DNA of 64,000 bases from Streptomyces xiamenensis (GCF_000993785.3 NZ_CP009922.3:4402001-4466000); one strand, 5' to 3'; shown: positions 1 through 9,372, numbered from the stretch's first letter. A program made the numbers and translations. Notes: generated by a model from the letters alone, not told the origin.

Positions 1-697
1 GCCCGGTGCCGGCGTTCCCGCGCGGGTGGTGGTCCGGCGCGCCCCGCACGGGGAGCCGGGATGGTCCACCGCTGTCGCCCATCAGCTCGCCCGCCCCGCC
101 GGGCGGCCCGCCGCCGAGGTCGCCGCGCTGTTGCGGGACGCCCTGCTGGCGCAGGACGGGATCACCGGCGCGTCGGTACGCGACGGGTTTCTCACCGTCC
201 GGCTGCACGGGGACGGCGACACCGCCCTGCTGCGCGCGCTGACCGCCGACCCGGTGCCCGATTCCGTACCCGAGGACACCCGGCGCGACATCGCGCGCTG
301 GAGCGAGGCCACCGGCGGCGACCGGGCCGCGCTGCTCGTGCAGCGGGTGGAGAACCCGCTGTTCCGGGTCCGGTACGCGCACGCCAGGTGCCGGCACCTG
401 CTGCGGCACTCCGCGCGGTTCGGTCTGAGCGCCGAGCCCGCCCCCGCCGCGCACCCCGCCGAGCGCACCCTGCTCGACGCCCTCGGGGAGTGGGCCGCCG
501 CCGGGAACAGCCCGCAGCGGCTGGTCGCCATAGCCGGTGCCTGGCTGGAGGCGGAGTCCGTACGGGCCACCCTGCCCGTCGGGGACGAGAAACCCGGGAC
601 CGCCCACCGCGCGCGGCTGGCCCTCGCCCAGGCCACCGCGACGGTGCTCGCCGGCGGTCTGTCCCGGCTGGGTGTCAGTGCCCCCCGTCATCTGTAG
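1..697 (+). CDS. nrtL: ArgS-related anticodon-binding protein NrtL (5' end outside window)
   Basis: The frame is open to the left edge, so the true start lies outside the window. The visible 230 or so residues contain an ArgS-like N-terminal additional region and a C-terminal DALR-type anticodon-binding helical domain (ENPLFRVRYAHARCRHLLR, about 120-140 residues into the visible part). The catalytic Rossmann core of arginyl-tRNA synthetase, with HIGH and KMSKS motifs, is absent, so this is not a working ArgS. In Streptomyces such ArgS-derived stand-alone proteins sit directly upstream of lysA, as here with a 24-base gap. The molecular function is not established; tRNA binding is inferred from the fold only. 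Confidence 0.82.
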   Translation, partial: PGAGVPARVVVRRAPHGEPGWSTAVAHQLARPAGRPAAEVAALLRDALLAQDGITGASVRDGFLTVRLHGDGDTALLRALTADPVPDSVPEDTRRDIARWSEATGGDRAALLVQRVENPLFRVRYAHARCRHLLRHSARFGLSAEPAPAAHPAERTLLDALGEWAAAGNSPQRLVAIAGAWLEAESVRATLPVGDEKPGTAHRARLALAQATATVLAGGLSRLGVSAPRHL

Positions 698-721
698 CTC
701 TCGCACCACCAGAGGTCTTCC

Positions 722-2116
722 ATGAGCCGTTCCGCCCACCCCGCCGGGCCCCGTCACGCCGATGTGCTGCCCGAGGGTCACTACAGCGCCCCGCCCACCG
801 ATCTCAACGCCCTGGACCCCAAGGTCTGGGCCCACTCCGTGCGGCGCGGCGAGGACGGCGTGGTCACCGTCGCCGGCATCGGCGTCGACCGGCTCGCCCG
901 CACCCACGGAACGCCCGCCTACATCCTGGACGAGGGCGATTTCCGGGCGCGTTGCCGTGCCTGGCGGCAGGCGTTCGGCGACGGCGCCGACGTGTTCTAC
1001 GCCGGCAAGGCGTTCCTCTCGCGCGCCGTCGTGCGCTGGCTGCGCGAGGAAGGGCTCAACCTCGACGTCTGCTCGGGCGGCGAACTGGCCACCGCCCTGG
1101 CGGCCGGTATGCCCGCGGCGTCCATCGCCTTCCACGGCAACAACAAGTCCGAGCACGAGATCCGCCGGGCCGTCGAGGCCCGCGTGGGGCGCATCGTCGT
1201 CGACTCCTACGACGAGATCGACCGCGTCGCGCGGATCGCCCGTGAGCACGGCGTACGGCAGCCGGTGCTCGTGCGGGTGACCGTCGGGGTCGAGGCGCAC
1301 ACCCACGAGTTCATCGCCACCGCCCACGAGGACCAGAAGTTCGGCCTCGCGCTGGCCGGCGGCGCCGCCCTGGACGGCGTGCGCCGCGTCCTGGCCGAGC
1401 CCCAGAGCCTGGAACTGCTGGGCGTGCACTCGCACATCGGCTCGCAGATCTTCGACCTCGCCGGGTTCGAGGTCTCCGCGCGCCGCGTCGTGCAACTGCT
1501 GGCCACCGTCCGTGACGAGTTCGGGGTGAATCTGCCCGAGATCGACCTCGGCGGCGGGCTCGGCATCGCGTACACCTCCACCGACGACCCGCTGGAGCCG
1601 TTCGACATCGCCAGGACGCTGCGCGACATCGTCGAGCGCGAGTGCGCGGCGGCCGGCCTGGACGCCCCCCGGCTGTCCGTCGAGCCGGGGCGCGCGATCA
1701 TCGGGCCCTCCGCGTTCACCCTCTACGAGGTCGGCACCGTCAAGCCGCTGGAGGGGTTGCGGACGTACGTCAGCGTCGACGGCGGGATGTCCGACAACAT
1801 CCGCACCGCGCTGTACGACGCCGAGTACTCGGTGGCGCTGGTCTCCCGGGCCTCGGACGCGCTGCCCATGCTGAGCCGCGTCGTCGGCAAGCACTGTGAG
1901 AGCGGCGACATCGTGGTGCGCGACGCGTACCTCCCCGCCGACCTGGCGCCGGGCGATCTGATCGCCGTCGCCGCCACCGGCGCGTACTGCCGCTCGATGG
2001 CGAGCAACTACAACCACGTGACCCGCCCGCCCGTCGTCGCCGTCACCGACGGTGAGGACCGGGTGATCGTCCGGCGGGAGACCGAGGAAGATCTGCTGCG
2101 GCTCGACGTTGGCTGA
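722..2116 (+). CDS. lysA: Diaminopimelate decarboxylase
   Basis: Catalyses the last step of lysine biosynthesis, meso-diaminopimelate to lysine plus CO2, using pyridoxal phosphate in the cytoplasm. The 464-residue protein is a fold-type III PLP enzyme. The Schiff-base lysine is Lys96 in FYAGKAF, followed by HSHIGSQ and the phosphate-binding GGGLGIAY segment. A C-terminal beta domain carries CESGD and GAYCRSMASNYN, which supply the dimer active-site residues. It follows nrtL closely, is probably cotranscribed with it, and ends before a perfect hairpin. Length and motifs are typical of the family. Confidence 0.97.
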   Translation: MSRSAHPAGPRHADVLPEGHYSAPPTDLNALDPKVWAHSVRRGEDGVVTVAGIGVDRLARTHGTPAYILDEGDFRARCRAWRQAFGDGADVFYAGKAFLSRAVVRWLREEGLNLDVCSGGELATALAAGMPAASIAFHGNNKSEHEIRRAVEARVGRIVVDSYDEIDRVARIAREHGVRQPVLVRVTVGVEAHTHEFIATAHEDQKFGLALAGGAALDGVRRVLAEPQSLELLGVHSHIGSQIFDLAGFEVSARRVVQLLATVRDEFGVNLPEIDLGGGLGIAYTSTDDPLEPFDIARTLRDIVERECAAAGLDAPRLSVEPGRAIIGPSAFTLYEVGTVKPLEGLRTYVSVDGGMSDNIRTALYDAEYSVALVSRASDALPMLSRVVGKHCESGDIVVRDAYLPADLAPGDLIAVAATGAYCRSMASNYNHVTRPPVVAVTDGEDRVIVRRETEEDLLRLDVG

Positions 2117-2143
2117 GTCCACCGCCGAGTCCGCATACTGAAC

Positions 2144-2169
2144 GCAGGCGGGGGCCGGCCCCCGCCTGC
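2144..2169 (+). terminator. Perfect 26-bp palindrome after lysA
   Basis: GCAGGCGGGGGCC is followed immediately by its exact reverse complement, giving a very stable GC stem 28 bases after the lysA stop. There is no T tract, which is usual for high-GC actinomycete terminators. It probably ends nrtL-lysA transcription and separates it from hom. Confidence 0.7.
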
Positions 2170-2211
2170 ATAAGACTGAGGGCCGTAAGACACATGGAAA
2201 GGCGAGGTCGA

Positions 2212-3504
2212 ATGGTGCGTACGCGTCCGCTGAAGGTGGCACTGCTGGGCTGCGGCGTGGTCGGCTCCCAGGTGGCTCGCCTGATGACGACGCACGCCGA
2301 GGATCTCGCCGCCCGTATCGGCGCCCCGCTCGAACTCGCCGGGGTGGCCGTGCGCCGCCCCGACCGGGTGCGGGCCGGCATCGACCCGGCGCTGGTCACC
2401 ACGGATGCCGAGGGCCTGGTCACCCGGGACGACGTCGACGTGGTCGTCGAGATGATCGGCGGCATCGAGCCCGCCCGCGGTCTCATCGAGGCCGCGTTCA
2501 AGAACGGCGCCGGGGTCGTCACCGCCAACAAGGCGCTGCTCGCCCAGGACGGCCCGGCCCTGCACGCCATAGCCGCCGAGCACGGCGCCGACCTCTACTA
2601 CGAGGCCGCCGTCGCCGGGGCCATCCCGCTGCTGCGCCCGCTGCGCGAGTCGCTGGCCGGGGACACCGTCAACCGCGTGCTCGGCATCGTCAACGGCACG
2701 ACCAACTTCATCCTCGACCGGATGGAGTCCTCGGGCGCCGGCTACGGCGAGGCTCTGGACGAGGCCACCGCCCTCGGGTACGCCGAGGCCGACCCCACCG
2801 CCGACGTGGAGGGCTTCGACGCCGCCGCCAAGGCCGCCATCCTCGCCGGGATCGCCTTCCACACCCGGGTGCGGCTGGACGACGTGCACCGGCAGGGCAT
2901 CACCGAGGTCACCGCCGCCGACATCGCCTCGGCCCGCCGGATGGGCTGCACCGTCAAGCTGCTGGCCATCTGCGAGCGCGCCGGGGACGGCCGTTCGGTC
3001 ACCGCCCGCGTGCATCCGGCGATGATCCCGCTCAGCCACCCGCTGGCCTCCGTCAAGGGCGCCTACAACGCCGTCTTCGTCGAGGCCGACTCGGCCGGGC
3101 AGCTGATGTTCTACGGCCCCGGCGCCGGCGGCGCCCCCACCGCGTCCGCCGTGCTCGGCGACCTGGTCGCGGTGTGCCGCAACAAGCTGGGCGGCGGGCG
3201 CGGGCCGGGCGAGTCCGCGTACACCCAGCTGCCGGTGAGCCCGATGGGCGACGTCGTCACCCGCTACCACATCAGCCTGGACGTGGCCGACAAACCGGGC
3301 GTACTGGCCCAGTGCGCCCTGGTCTTCGCCGACCACGGCGTCTCCATCGACACCGTCCGGCAGTCCGGCAAGGACGGCGAGGCCTCGCTGGTCGTCGTCA
3401 CCCACCGGGCCCCGGACGCCGCGCTGACCGCCACCGTCGCGGCCCTGCGCGAACTGGACACCGTGCATGATGTGGCCAGCATCATGCGCGTCGAGGGCGA
3501 GTAG
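2212..3504 (+). CDS. hom: Homoserine dehydrogenase
   Basis: Reduces aspartate semialdehyde to homoserine with NAD(P)H, the branch point to threonine and methionine. The protein has 430 residues. It starts with the Rossmann motif LLGCGVVGSQVARL, then has the NKALL and GTTNFILDRM catalytic region, and ends in an ACT domain (ISLDVADKPGVLAQ, from about residue 345), the usual site of threonine feedback. I chose the ATG at 2212, giving MVRTRPLKV, because AAAGGCGAGG lies just upstream and known actinomycete homologues begin this way. An in-frame ATG at 2194 would add six residues. thrC follows after 34 bases. Confidence 0.95.
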   Translation: MVRTRPLKVALLGCGVVGSQVARLMTTHAEDLAARIGAPLELAGVAVRRPDRVRAGIDPALVTTDAEGLVTRDDVDVVVEMIGGIEPARGLIEAAFKNGAGVVTANKALLAQDGPALHAIAAEHGADLYYEAAVAGAIPLLRPLRESLAGDTVNRVLGIVNGTTNFILDRMESSGAGYGEALDEATALGYAEADPTADVEGFDAAAKAAILAGIAFHTRVRLDDVHRQGITEVTAADIASARRMGCTVKLLAICERAGDGRSVTARVHPAMIPLSHPLASVKGAYNAVFVEADSAGQLMFYGPGAGGAPTASAVLGDLVAVCRNKLGGGRGPGESAYTQLPVSPMGDVVTRYHISLDVADKPGVLAQCALVFADHGVSIDTVRQSGKDGEASLVVVTHRAPDAALTATVAALRELDTVHDVASIMRVEGE

Positions 3505-3538
3505 CCGCCTCTTTTCCGCAAGTGAACAGGACACGACC

Positions 3539-4621
3539 GTGAGCATCTTGGACGCGACCAGCACCAGCCGTCAGTGGCGTGGGGTCATCGAGGAGTACCG
3601 CGACCGGCTGCCGGTCACCGCGGCGACGCCCGTGGTGACGCTGCGCGAGGGCGGCACGCCGCTCGTACCCGCGCAGGTGCTGTCCGAGCGCACGGGCTGC
3701 GAGGTGCATCTGAAGGTCGAGGGCGCCAACCCGACCGGTTCGTTCAAGGACCGCGGGATGACGATGGCCATCTCCAAGGCCAAGGAGGACGGCGCGCAGG
3801 CCGTCATCTGTGCCTCCACGGGCAACACCTCCGCCTCGGCGGCCGCCTACGCGGTCCGGGCGGGCATGGTGAGCGCGGTGCTGGTCCCGCAGGGCAAGAT
3901 CGCGCTGGGCAAGATGGGCCAGGCCCTCGTCCACGGGGCGAAGATCCTCCAGGTCGAGGGCAACTTCGACGACTGCCTGGAACTGGCCCGCGGGCTGTCC
4001 GAGAAGTACCCGGTGGCGCTGGTCAATTCGGTGAACCCGGTGCGTATCGAGGGGCAGAAGACCGCTGCCTTCGAGATCGTCGACATGCTGGGCGACGCCC
4101 CCGACATCCACGTCCTGCCGGTCGGCAACGCCGGCAACATCACCGCGTACTGGAAGGGCTATCAGGAGTACGCGGCGGACGGGCCCGCCTCCCGCACCCC
4201 GCGGATGTGGGGTTTCCAGGCCTCCGGCTCGGCGCCGATCGTGCGCGGCGCGCCGGTACGGAACCCGACCACCATCGCCACCGCGATCCGCATCGGCAAC
4301 CCGGCCTCCTGGGCGTTCGCCGAGCGGGCCAGGGACGAGTCCGGCGGCCTCATCGACGAGGTGACCGACCGTCAGATCCTGTCGGCCTACCGGCTGTTGG
4401 CGGCCGGTGAGGGCGTGTTCGTCGAGCCGGCCTCGGCCGCCTCGGTCGCCGGACTGCTCAAGGCCGCCGACCAGGGCAAGGTCGACCCGGGGCAGCGCAT
4501 CGTGTGCACCGTCACCGGCAACGGCCTGAAGGACCCGGACTGGGCGGTGGCCGGCGCGCCGCAGCCGGTCACGGTGCCGGTGGACGCGGACGCCGCCGCC
4601 GAACGGCTCGGGCTGGCCTGA
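3539..4621 (+). CDS. thrC: Threonine synthase
   Basis: Converts O-phosphohomoserine to threonine using PLP, the final step of the pathway. The 360-residue protein has the PLP-binding lysine, Lys70, in GSFKDRGM, the STGNTSAS phosphate loop and the glycine-rich PVGNAGNI loop. The GTG at 3539 (VSILDATS) fits an AGG ribosome-binding segment about 8 bases upstream and the normal family length; an upstream in-frame ATG at 3467 would overlap the end of hom. It is the second gene of the hom-thrC-thrB set, but a strong hairpin separates it from thrB. Confidence 0.95.
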   Translation: MSILDATSTSRQWRGVIEEYRDRLPVTAATPVVTLREGGTPLVPAQVLSERTGCEVHLKVEGANPTGSFKDRGMTMAISKAKEDGAQAVICASTGNTSASAAAYAVRAGMVSAVLVPQGKIALGKMGQALVHGAKILQVEGNFDDCLELARGLSEKYPVALVNSVNPVRIEGQKTAAFEIVDMLGDAPDIHVLPVGNAGNITAYWKGYQEYAADGPASRTPRMWGFQASGSAPIVRGAPVRNPTTIATAIRIGNPASWAFAERARDESGGLIDEVTDRQILSAYRLLAAGEGVFVEPASAASVAGLLKAADQGKVDPGQRIVCTVTGNGLKDPDWAVAGAPQPVTVPVDADAAAERLGLA

Positions 4622-4629
4622 TGCCGCGC

Positions 4630-4662
4630 GGGCCGGGGCCGGGTTCCGCCCGGCTTCGGCCC
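4630..4662 (+). terminator. Hairpin between thrC and thrB
   Basis: GGGCCGGGGCCGGG pairs with CCCGGCTTCGGCCC in a 14-bp stem (two G-U pairs) around the loop TTCCG. It begins 9 bases after the thrC stop. It is either a full terminator, implying a separate thrB promoter in the 205-base gap, or an attenuator. Confidence 0.65.
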
Positions 4663-4826
4663 GTTGCCGTCACGCACCGTACATCCCGGGGGGCGACACC
4701 CCTCCTCCCTGTATCGCGTCTGAACCTTCCTTCGATAGGCTGGTATTCAACCCCGTGCAGCGCGATCGCGAGACAGGTCGGCCTCCGGGGCGTACCGCAC
4801 ATCTCACCAAGGAGAGTCATCGAGCG

Positions 4827-5762
4827 ATGGCCCATCCCGCCTTCCGCGCCGCCGCCGTCCGGGTCAGGGTCCCGGCGACCAGCGCCAATCTCGGCCCCGG
4901 ATTCGACGCCCTCGGGCTGGCCCTGGGGCTGTACGACGACGTGGTCGTCCGGGTGGCGGAATCCGGGCTGCACATCGACATCGCCGGGGAGGGCGCCGAC
5001 ACACTGCCCCGCGACGAGCGGCATCTGCTGGTCCGCTCCCTGCGCACCGCGTTCGAGGCGCTCGGCGGCCAGCCGCGCGGCCTGGAGGTGGTGTGCGCCA
5101 ACCGCATCCCGCACGGCCGGGGCCTGGGCTCGTCCTCGGCCGCGATCTGCGCCGGTCTGATGGCGGCGCGGGCGGTGACCTCCGGCGGTGAGAGCCGGCT
5201 GGACGACGCCGCGCTGCTGGAACTGGCCACCGAGATCGAGGGCCACCCGGACAACGTCGCCGCCTGCCTGCTGGGCGGTTTCACCCTGGCCTGGGGCGAC
5301 ACCGGCGCGGTGCGGGCGATCCGCATGGAGCCGGCGAAGGACCTGGTGCCGGTGGTGTTCGTGCCGTCGAAGCCGCTGCTGACGGCCACCGCGCGCGGTC
5401 TGCTGCCGCGCACGGTGCCGCACGCGGACGCCGCGCTCAACGCGGGGCGCGCCGCGCTGCTGGTCGAGGCGCTGACCCGGCGCCCCGAGCTGCTGCTGCC
5501 CGCCACCGAGGACCGGCTGCACCAGGAGTACCGGGCGCCGGCCATGAGCGAGAGCATGGAGTTGGTGCAGCGGTTGCGCGCCGACGGCGTACCCGCGGTG
5601 ATCTCGGGCGCCGGGCCGACCGTACTCGCCCTGGTGGGGGACGAGGCGGCGGACAAGACGGCGCGGCTGGCCGGTGCGGGCTGGACGGCGAACCGGCTGG
5701 CCCTGGATCTGTCGGGGGCCAGTGTGCTGCCGCTCGCCGGATCCGCCGGGCCCGAGCGGTGA
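4827..5762 (+). CDS. thrB: Homoserine kinase
   Basis: Phosphorylates homoserine with ATP to give the substrate of ThrC. It is a GHMP-family kinase of 311 residues with N-terminal PATSANLGPGFDALG, the ATP-binding loop PHGRGLGSSSAA and the C-terminal GAGPTVLAL motif. The ATG at 4827 follows AAGGAGAG by 10 bases; the in-frame ATG at 4755 has no such site and would add 24 unconserved residues. The order hom-thrC-thrB is the standard actinomycete arrangement. Confidence 0.95.
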   Translation: MAHPAFRAAAVRVRVPATSANLGPGFDALGLALGLYDDVVVRVAESGLHIDIAGEGADTLPRDERHLLVRSLRTAFEALGGQPRGLEVVCANRIPHGRGLGSSSAAICAGLMAARAVTSGGESRLDDAALLELATEIEGHPDNVAACLLGGFTLAWGDTGAVRAIRMEPAKDLVPVVFVPSKPLLTATARGLLPRTVPHADAALNAGRAALLVEALTRRPELLLPATEDRLHQEYRAPAMSESMELVQRLRADGVPAVISGAGPTVLALVGDEAADKTARLAGAGWTANRLALDLSGASVLPLAGSAGPER

Positions 5763-6170
5763 GGGACGCCGGGCACGGGATTTCCGTAGCAGGAGTGGGG
5801 GAATGAAGGCAGTATCCGGTAGTGTTAATCTCAAGTCTGCACGTACCGTCCCGATGGATTTCTCCAGGGGCACGGTATTCCGGGGTCCCGTCCACGGGAC
5901 CATCCGATTCTTCCGGGAGCCTTCACTCATCTGCCTGAGCAGCCTGCCGGGCATGTCGAGTCCGCTCCGGAATGGGTGCGGCGTCGTTTCGCGGCGATTC
6001 CCCGTGCTTCTCCGTGATTCCCCCGCATCGCACGTTGCATTGATTCCTTCCGCCATGTCGCATCGGCGGAACCACCGCCCGGCCGGCCCGCGCCAAGGGG
6101 ACCGCAGCCGGACAGCACAACCGGTCGCCGAGCCAGACAGGCCGACGTCCGCTCCAGGGAAGGACCCTTC
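5763..6170 (+). promoter_or_regulatory. Untranslated leader and promoter region of rho
   Basis: This 408-base gap is visibly less GC-rich than its neighbours. A possible -10 element TAGTGT lies at 5820-5825, without a clear -35, which would give a leader of roughly 340 bases. A short hairpin, GGTCCCGT/ACGGGACC, lies at 5884-5901. A frame stays open from 5804 (ATGAAGGC) almost to the rho start, but it lacks a good ribosome-binding site and protein-like composition. Long leaders fit autoregulation of rho by Rho-dependent attenuation, known in other bacteria; here that is inference. Confidence 0.5.
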
Positions 6171-8168
6171 GTGAGCGACACCACCGATCTGATGGGTGTG
6201 AGTGCCGACAGCGCCGGCAAGACCGCCGGTGATGCCACAGCCTCCGCCACGGACGCTCCCGCCGCCTCCGCCGCGCCCCGGCGCCGGCGTTCCGGCACCG
6301 GCCTCGACGGCATGGTGCTGGCCGAGTTGCAGCAGGTTGCCTCGGGCCTCGGGATCAGGGGCACCGCGCGGATGCGCAAGAGCCAGCTGATCGAGGTCAT
6401 CAAGGAGAAGCAGGCCGCCCCCTCGGGCGCCCCCGCCTCCGCCCCCGCGGCGGAGGCCAAGAAGGCCGCCGCGTCCGACCCGGACGACACGAACGGCACG
6501 GACAAGCCCAAGCGCCGCACCACCTCGCGGGCGCGTACGGGTGAGGCCGCCGAGGCGCAGCGGCAGCAGCAGATCGACATCCCCGGCCAGGCCGAGGGCT
6601 CCGCCGCCACCGCGGACAGCGGCAACGGCGGCGGCAAGAGCGGGCGTACCGCCCCCGCCAAGGACGCCGACACCGCGGGCAAGGACGACAGCTCCGGCGG
6701 TGAGCGCCCCGCCAAGCGGGAGCGCGAGCGCCGCGGCAAGAACAGCGGCGGCCAGGGCCAGCAGGGTCAGAACCAGAACCAGCAGGGCCAGAGCCAGGGT
6801 CAGGGCGGCGGCCGGGGCAACCGGGACCGCGACCGGGATCGTGACCGTGACGGCGGTGGCCGTGGCGACGGCGGGCGTGACCGCGACCGTGACCGTGACA
6901 ACCGCGGTGGCGGCGACGACGAGTTCGGCGACGGGCGGCGCGGACGCCGCGGCCGCTACCGTGACCGGCGCGGCCGGCGCGGCGGGCGCGAGGAATCCGG
7001 CTTCAACGAGCCGCAGGTCGCCGACGACGATGTGCTGATCCCCGTCGCGGGCATCCTCGACATCCTCGACAACTACGCCTTCGTGCGCACCTCCGGCTAC
7101 CTGCCCGGGCCCAACGACGTGTACGTCTCCCTCGCCCAGGTCCGCAAGAACGGCCTGCGCAAGGGCGACCACGTCACCGGCGCCGTCCGCCAGCCCCGGG
7201 ACGGCGAGCGGCGCGAGAAGTTCAACGCGCTGGTGCGGCTGGACTCCGTCAACGGCATGGCCGCCGAACACGGCCGCGCCCGCGCCGAGTTCAACAAGCT
7301 GACCCCGCTCTACCCGCAGGACAGGCTGCGCCTTGAGACCGAGCCCAACCAGCTGATCACCCGGATCATCGATCTGATCTCGCCCATCGGCAAGGGTCAG
7401 CGCGGTCTGATCGTGGCCCCGCCGCGCACCGGCAAGACCACGATCATGCAGGCGGTGGCCAACGCCATCACCCGCAACAACCCCGAGTGCCATCTGATGG
7501 TCGTGCTCGTCGACGAGCGCCCCGAAGAGGTCACCGACATGCAGCGGGCCGTCAAGGGCGAGGTCATCTCCTCGACCTTCGACCGTCCCGCCGAGGACCA
7601 CACCACCCTCGCCGAGCTCGCCATCGAGCGCGCCAAGCGGCTGGTGGAGCTGGGGCACGACGTGGTGGTGCTGCTCGACAACATCACCCGTCTGGGCCGT
7701 GCCTACAACCAGGCGGCGCCCGCCTCCGGCCGCATCCTGTCCGGTGGTGTCGACTCCGCGGCGCTGTACCCGCCGAAGAAGTTCTTCGGCGCGGCCCGCA
7801 ACATCGAGGACGGCGGCTCGCTGACCATCCTGGCCACCGCGCTGGTCGAGACCGGCTCGCGGATGGACGAGGTGATCTTCGAGGAGTTCAAGGGCACCGG
7901 CAACATGGAGCTCAAGCTGGACCGCAGGCTCTCCGACAAGCGGATCTTCCCGGCGGTGGACGTGGACGCGTCCGGCACCCGCAAGGAGGACCTGCTGATG
8001 GGCAGCGACGAGCTGGCCATCGTGTGGAAGCTGCGCCGGGTGCTGCACGCCCTGGACTCCCAGTCCGGCGTGGAACTGCTGCTGGACAAGATGAAGCAGA
8101 CCAAGTCCAACGCAGAGTTCCTGCTCCAGATCCAGAAGACGACCCCGACCCCCAACGGTCAGGACTGA
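6171..8168 (+). CDS. rho: Transcription termination factor Rho with long arginine/aspartate-rich insertion
   Basis: RNA-dependent ATPase and translocase that terminates transcription. It has 665 residues against about 420 in E. coli. The N-terminal Rho_N helices (GMVLAELQQVASGLGIRG, about 46-63) are followed by a disordered stretch of roughly 190 residues with QGQNQNQQGQ and RDRDRDRDRD runs. Then come the cold-shock-like RNA-binding domain (DNYAFVRTSGYLPGPNDVYV) and the RecA-like ATPase with Walker A PPRTGKT (Lys422), Walker B VVVLLDNITR and the DRRLSDKRIFPAVD segment. Such insertions are known in actinobacterial Rho and are linked to extra RNA binding. The GTG start directly follows the leader; a clear hairpin ends the gene. 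Confidence 0.96.
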   Translation: MSDTTDLMGVSADSAGKTAGDATASATDAPAASAAPRRRRSGTGLDGMVLAELQQVASGLGIRGTARMRKSQLIEVIKEKQAAPSGAPASAPAAEAKKAAASDPDDTNGTDKPKRRTTSRARTGEAAEAQRQQQIDIPGQAEGSAATADSGNGGGKSGRTAPAKDADTAGKDDSSGGERPAKRERERRGKNSGGQGQQGQNQNQQGQSQGQGGGRGNRDRDRDRDRDGGGRGDGGRDRDRDRDNRGGGDDEFGDGRRGRRGRYRDRRGRRGGREESGFNEPQVADDDVLIPVAGILDILDNYAFVRTSGYLPGPNDVYVSLAQVRKNGLRKGDHVTGAVRQPRDGERREKFNALVRLDSVNGMAAEHGRARAEFNKLTPLYPQDRLRLETEPNQLITRIIDLISPIGKGQRGLIVAPPRTGKTTIMQAVANAITRNNPECHLMVVLVDERPEEVTDMQRAVKGEVISSTFDRPAEDHTTLAELAIERAKRLVELGHDVVVLLDNITRLGRAYNQAAPASGRILSGGVDSAALYPPKKFFGAARNIEDGGSLTILATALVETGSRMDEVIFEEFKGTGNMELKLDRRLSDKRIFPAVDVDASGTRKEDLLMGSDELAIVWKLRRVLHALDSQSGVELLLDKMKQTKSNAEFLLQIQKTTPTPNGQD

Positions 8169-8191
8169 CCCGGATCCGGATCCCCCGTGTA

Positions 8192-8225
8192 AGGGCCGCA
8201 TCACCCATTGTGGTGATGCGGCCCT
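8192..8225 (+). terminator. Terminator of rho
   Basis: A perfect 14-bp stem, AGGGCCGCATCACC with GGTGATGCGGCCCT, encloses the loop CATTGT. It starts 23 bases after the rho stop and 25 bases before the LCP gene. Confidence 0.85.
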
Positions 8226-8250
8226 CGCCGTATCGGGTGAAACTGGGGCA

Positions 8251-9372
8251 ATGGCGGATGACTCCGCGGATGACGCTCTGCCGCCCGGCGCGTCGGCCCT
8301 GACCGCACGTACGCGCCGCGCGCGCCGCAGGCTGCGCGTCGCCGCCCTCACCACCGCCGCGGCGCTCACCTTGACCGCCGCGGCGGGGGTCGCCCTGTAC
8401 GTGAAGTTCGACGGCAACATCGCGGGCCTCGACATCGACTCCGCACTGGGCGGGGACCGGCCCGAGGACGCCCCGCACGGCTCCCTGGACATCCTCGTCC
8501 TGGGCTCGGACTCCCGGGCGGGCGGGAACGGCGTCTACGGCTCCGAGGACGGTGCCCGCGCCGACACCGCGATGATCGTGCACATCAACGAGGAGCACGA
8601 CGCCGCCACCGTGGTGTCCATCCCCCGGGACACCCTGGTCACCCGCCCCGCCTGCGACCGGGCCGACGGCACCACCGCCCCCGAGGCCCCGCGCACCATG
8701 TACAACGAGGCGTACGAGATCGGCGGGCCCGCCTGCGCCGTCAAGACCACCGAGTCGCTGACCGGCATCAGGATGGACCACTACATCGAGATCGACTTCA
8801 AGGGCTTCGAGAAGATCATCGACACCCTGGGTGGCGTCGAGATCACCACCCGCGAGGATCTGCGCGACCCCGACAGCCGTCTCGACCTCGCCGCCGGCAC
8901 CCACACCCTGGACGGGGCGCAGGCCCTGGCCCTGGTCCGCACCCGGCACGCCATCGGCGACGGCAGCGACCTGGGACGCATCCGGCTCCAGCACACCTTC
9001 GTCCGCGCCCTGGCCGAACAGGTGGGCAGCATCGGCCTGTTCGGCAACCCGAAGAAGCTGTACGACCTGGCCGACGCCGCGACCTCCTCCCTCACCACCG
9101 ACTCCGCCCTGGCCTCCGTCTCCGAGCTGACCGGCCTGGCCCGTACCCTCAAGAACATCGGGCCCGACCAGCTGGACATGATCACGCTGCCGATCGCCCA
9201 CGACGAGCACGATCCCAACCGGGTGGTGCCCCTGTCACCGCAGGGCGAGCGGCTGTGGGAGGCGCTCAGGCGGGACGAGCCGGTGCCGGAGGCGGCCCGC
9301 GAGGGCTCCGCGGCCGACCGGCAGCAGCCCGGCGCGGAGGTCACCCCGGGGACGCCTGAGGGCGGGGAATAA
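8251..9372 (+). CDS. LytR-CpsA-Psr (LCP) family cell-wall glycopolymer ligase
   Basis: LCP enzymes move anionic glycopolymers from a lipid carrier to peptidoglycan outside the membrane. This 373-residue protein has a short cytoplasmic arginine-rich N-terminus, one membrane anchor (about residues 28-50) and an extracellular LCP domain. The domain shows LVLGSDSR, ADTAMIVHI, VSIPRDTLV (pyrophosphate-binding arginine), IEIDFKGFEKIIDTLGGVEI and ALALVRTRH. The C-terminal 30 residues are disordered. It is monocistronic, between the rho terminator and the rpmE promoter. Its substrate may relate to the WecA-type transferase encoded 4 kb downstream. Confidence 0.92.
   Translation: MADDSADDALPPGASALTARTRRARRRLRVAALTTAAALTLTAAAGVALYVKFDGNIAGLDIDSALGGDRPEDAPHGSLDILVLGSDSRAGGNGVYGSEDGARADTAMIVHINEEHDAATVVSIPRDTLVTRPACDRADGTTAPEAPRTMYNEAYEIGGPACAVKTTESLTGIRMDHYIEIDFKGFEKIIDTLGGVEITTREDLRDPDSRLDLAAGTHTLDGAQALALVRTRHAIGDGSDLGRIRLQHTFVRALAEQVGSIGLFGNPKKLYDLADAATSSLTTDSALASVSELTGLARTLKNIGPDQLDMITLPIAHDEHDPNRVVPLSPQGERLWEALRRDEPVPEAAREGSAADRQQPGAEVTPGTPEGGE

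Noticed and set aside
2008..3564. A 518-codon minus-strand frame over hom
   Set aside because: Antisense to a well-supported gene and composed of His/Gly/Val-rich low-complexity sequence.
5804..6174. Open frame in the rho leader as a leader peptide gene
   Set aside because: It has no proper ribosome-binding site and runs into the rho start; composition does not look selected. Kept only as a regulatory leader.
4569..8492. A 1307-codon open frame on the minus strand across thrB and rho
   Set aside because: It lies wholly antisense to two certain genes, has low-complexity Ala/Val/Gly-rich composition and arises from the high GC third positions of the true genes.
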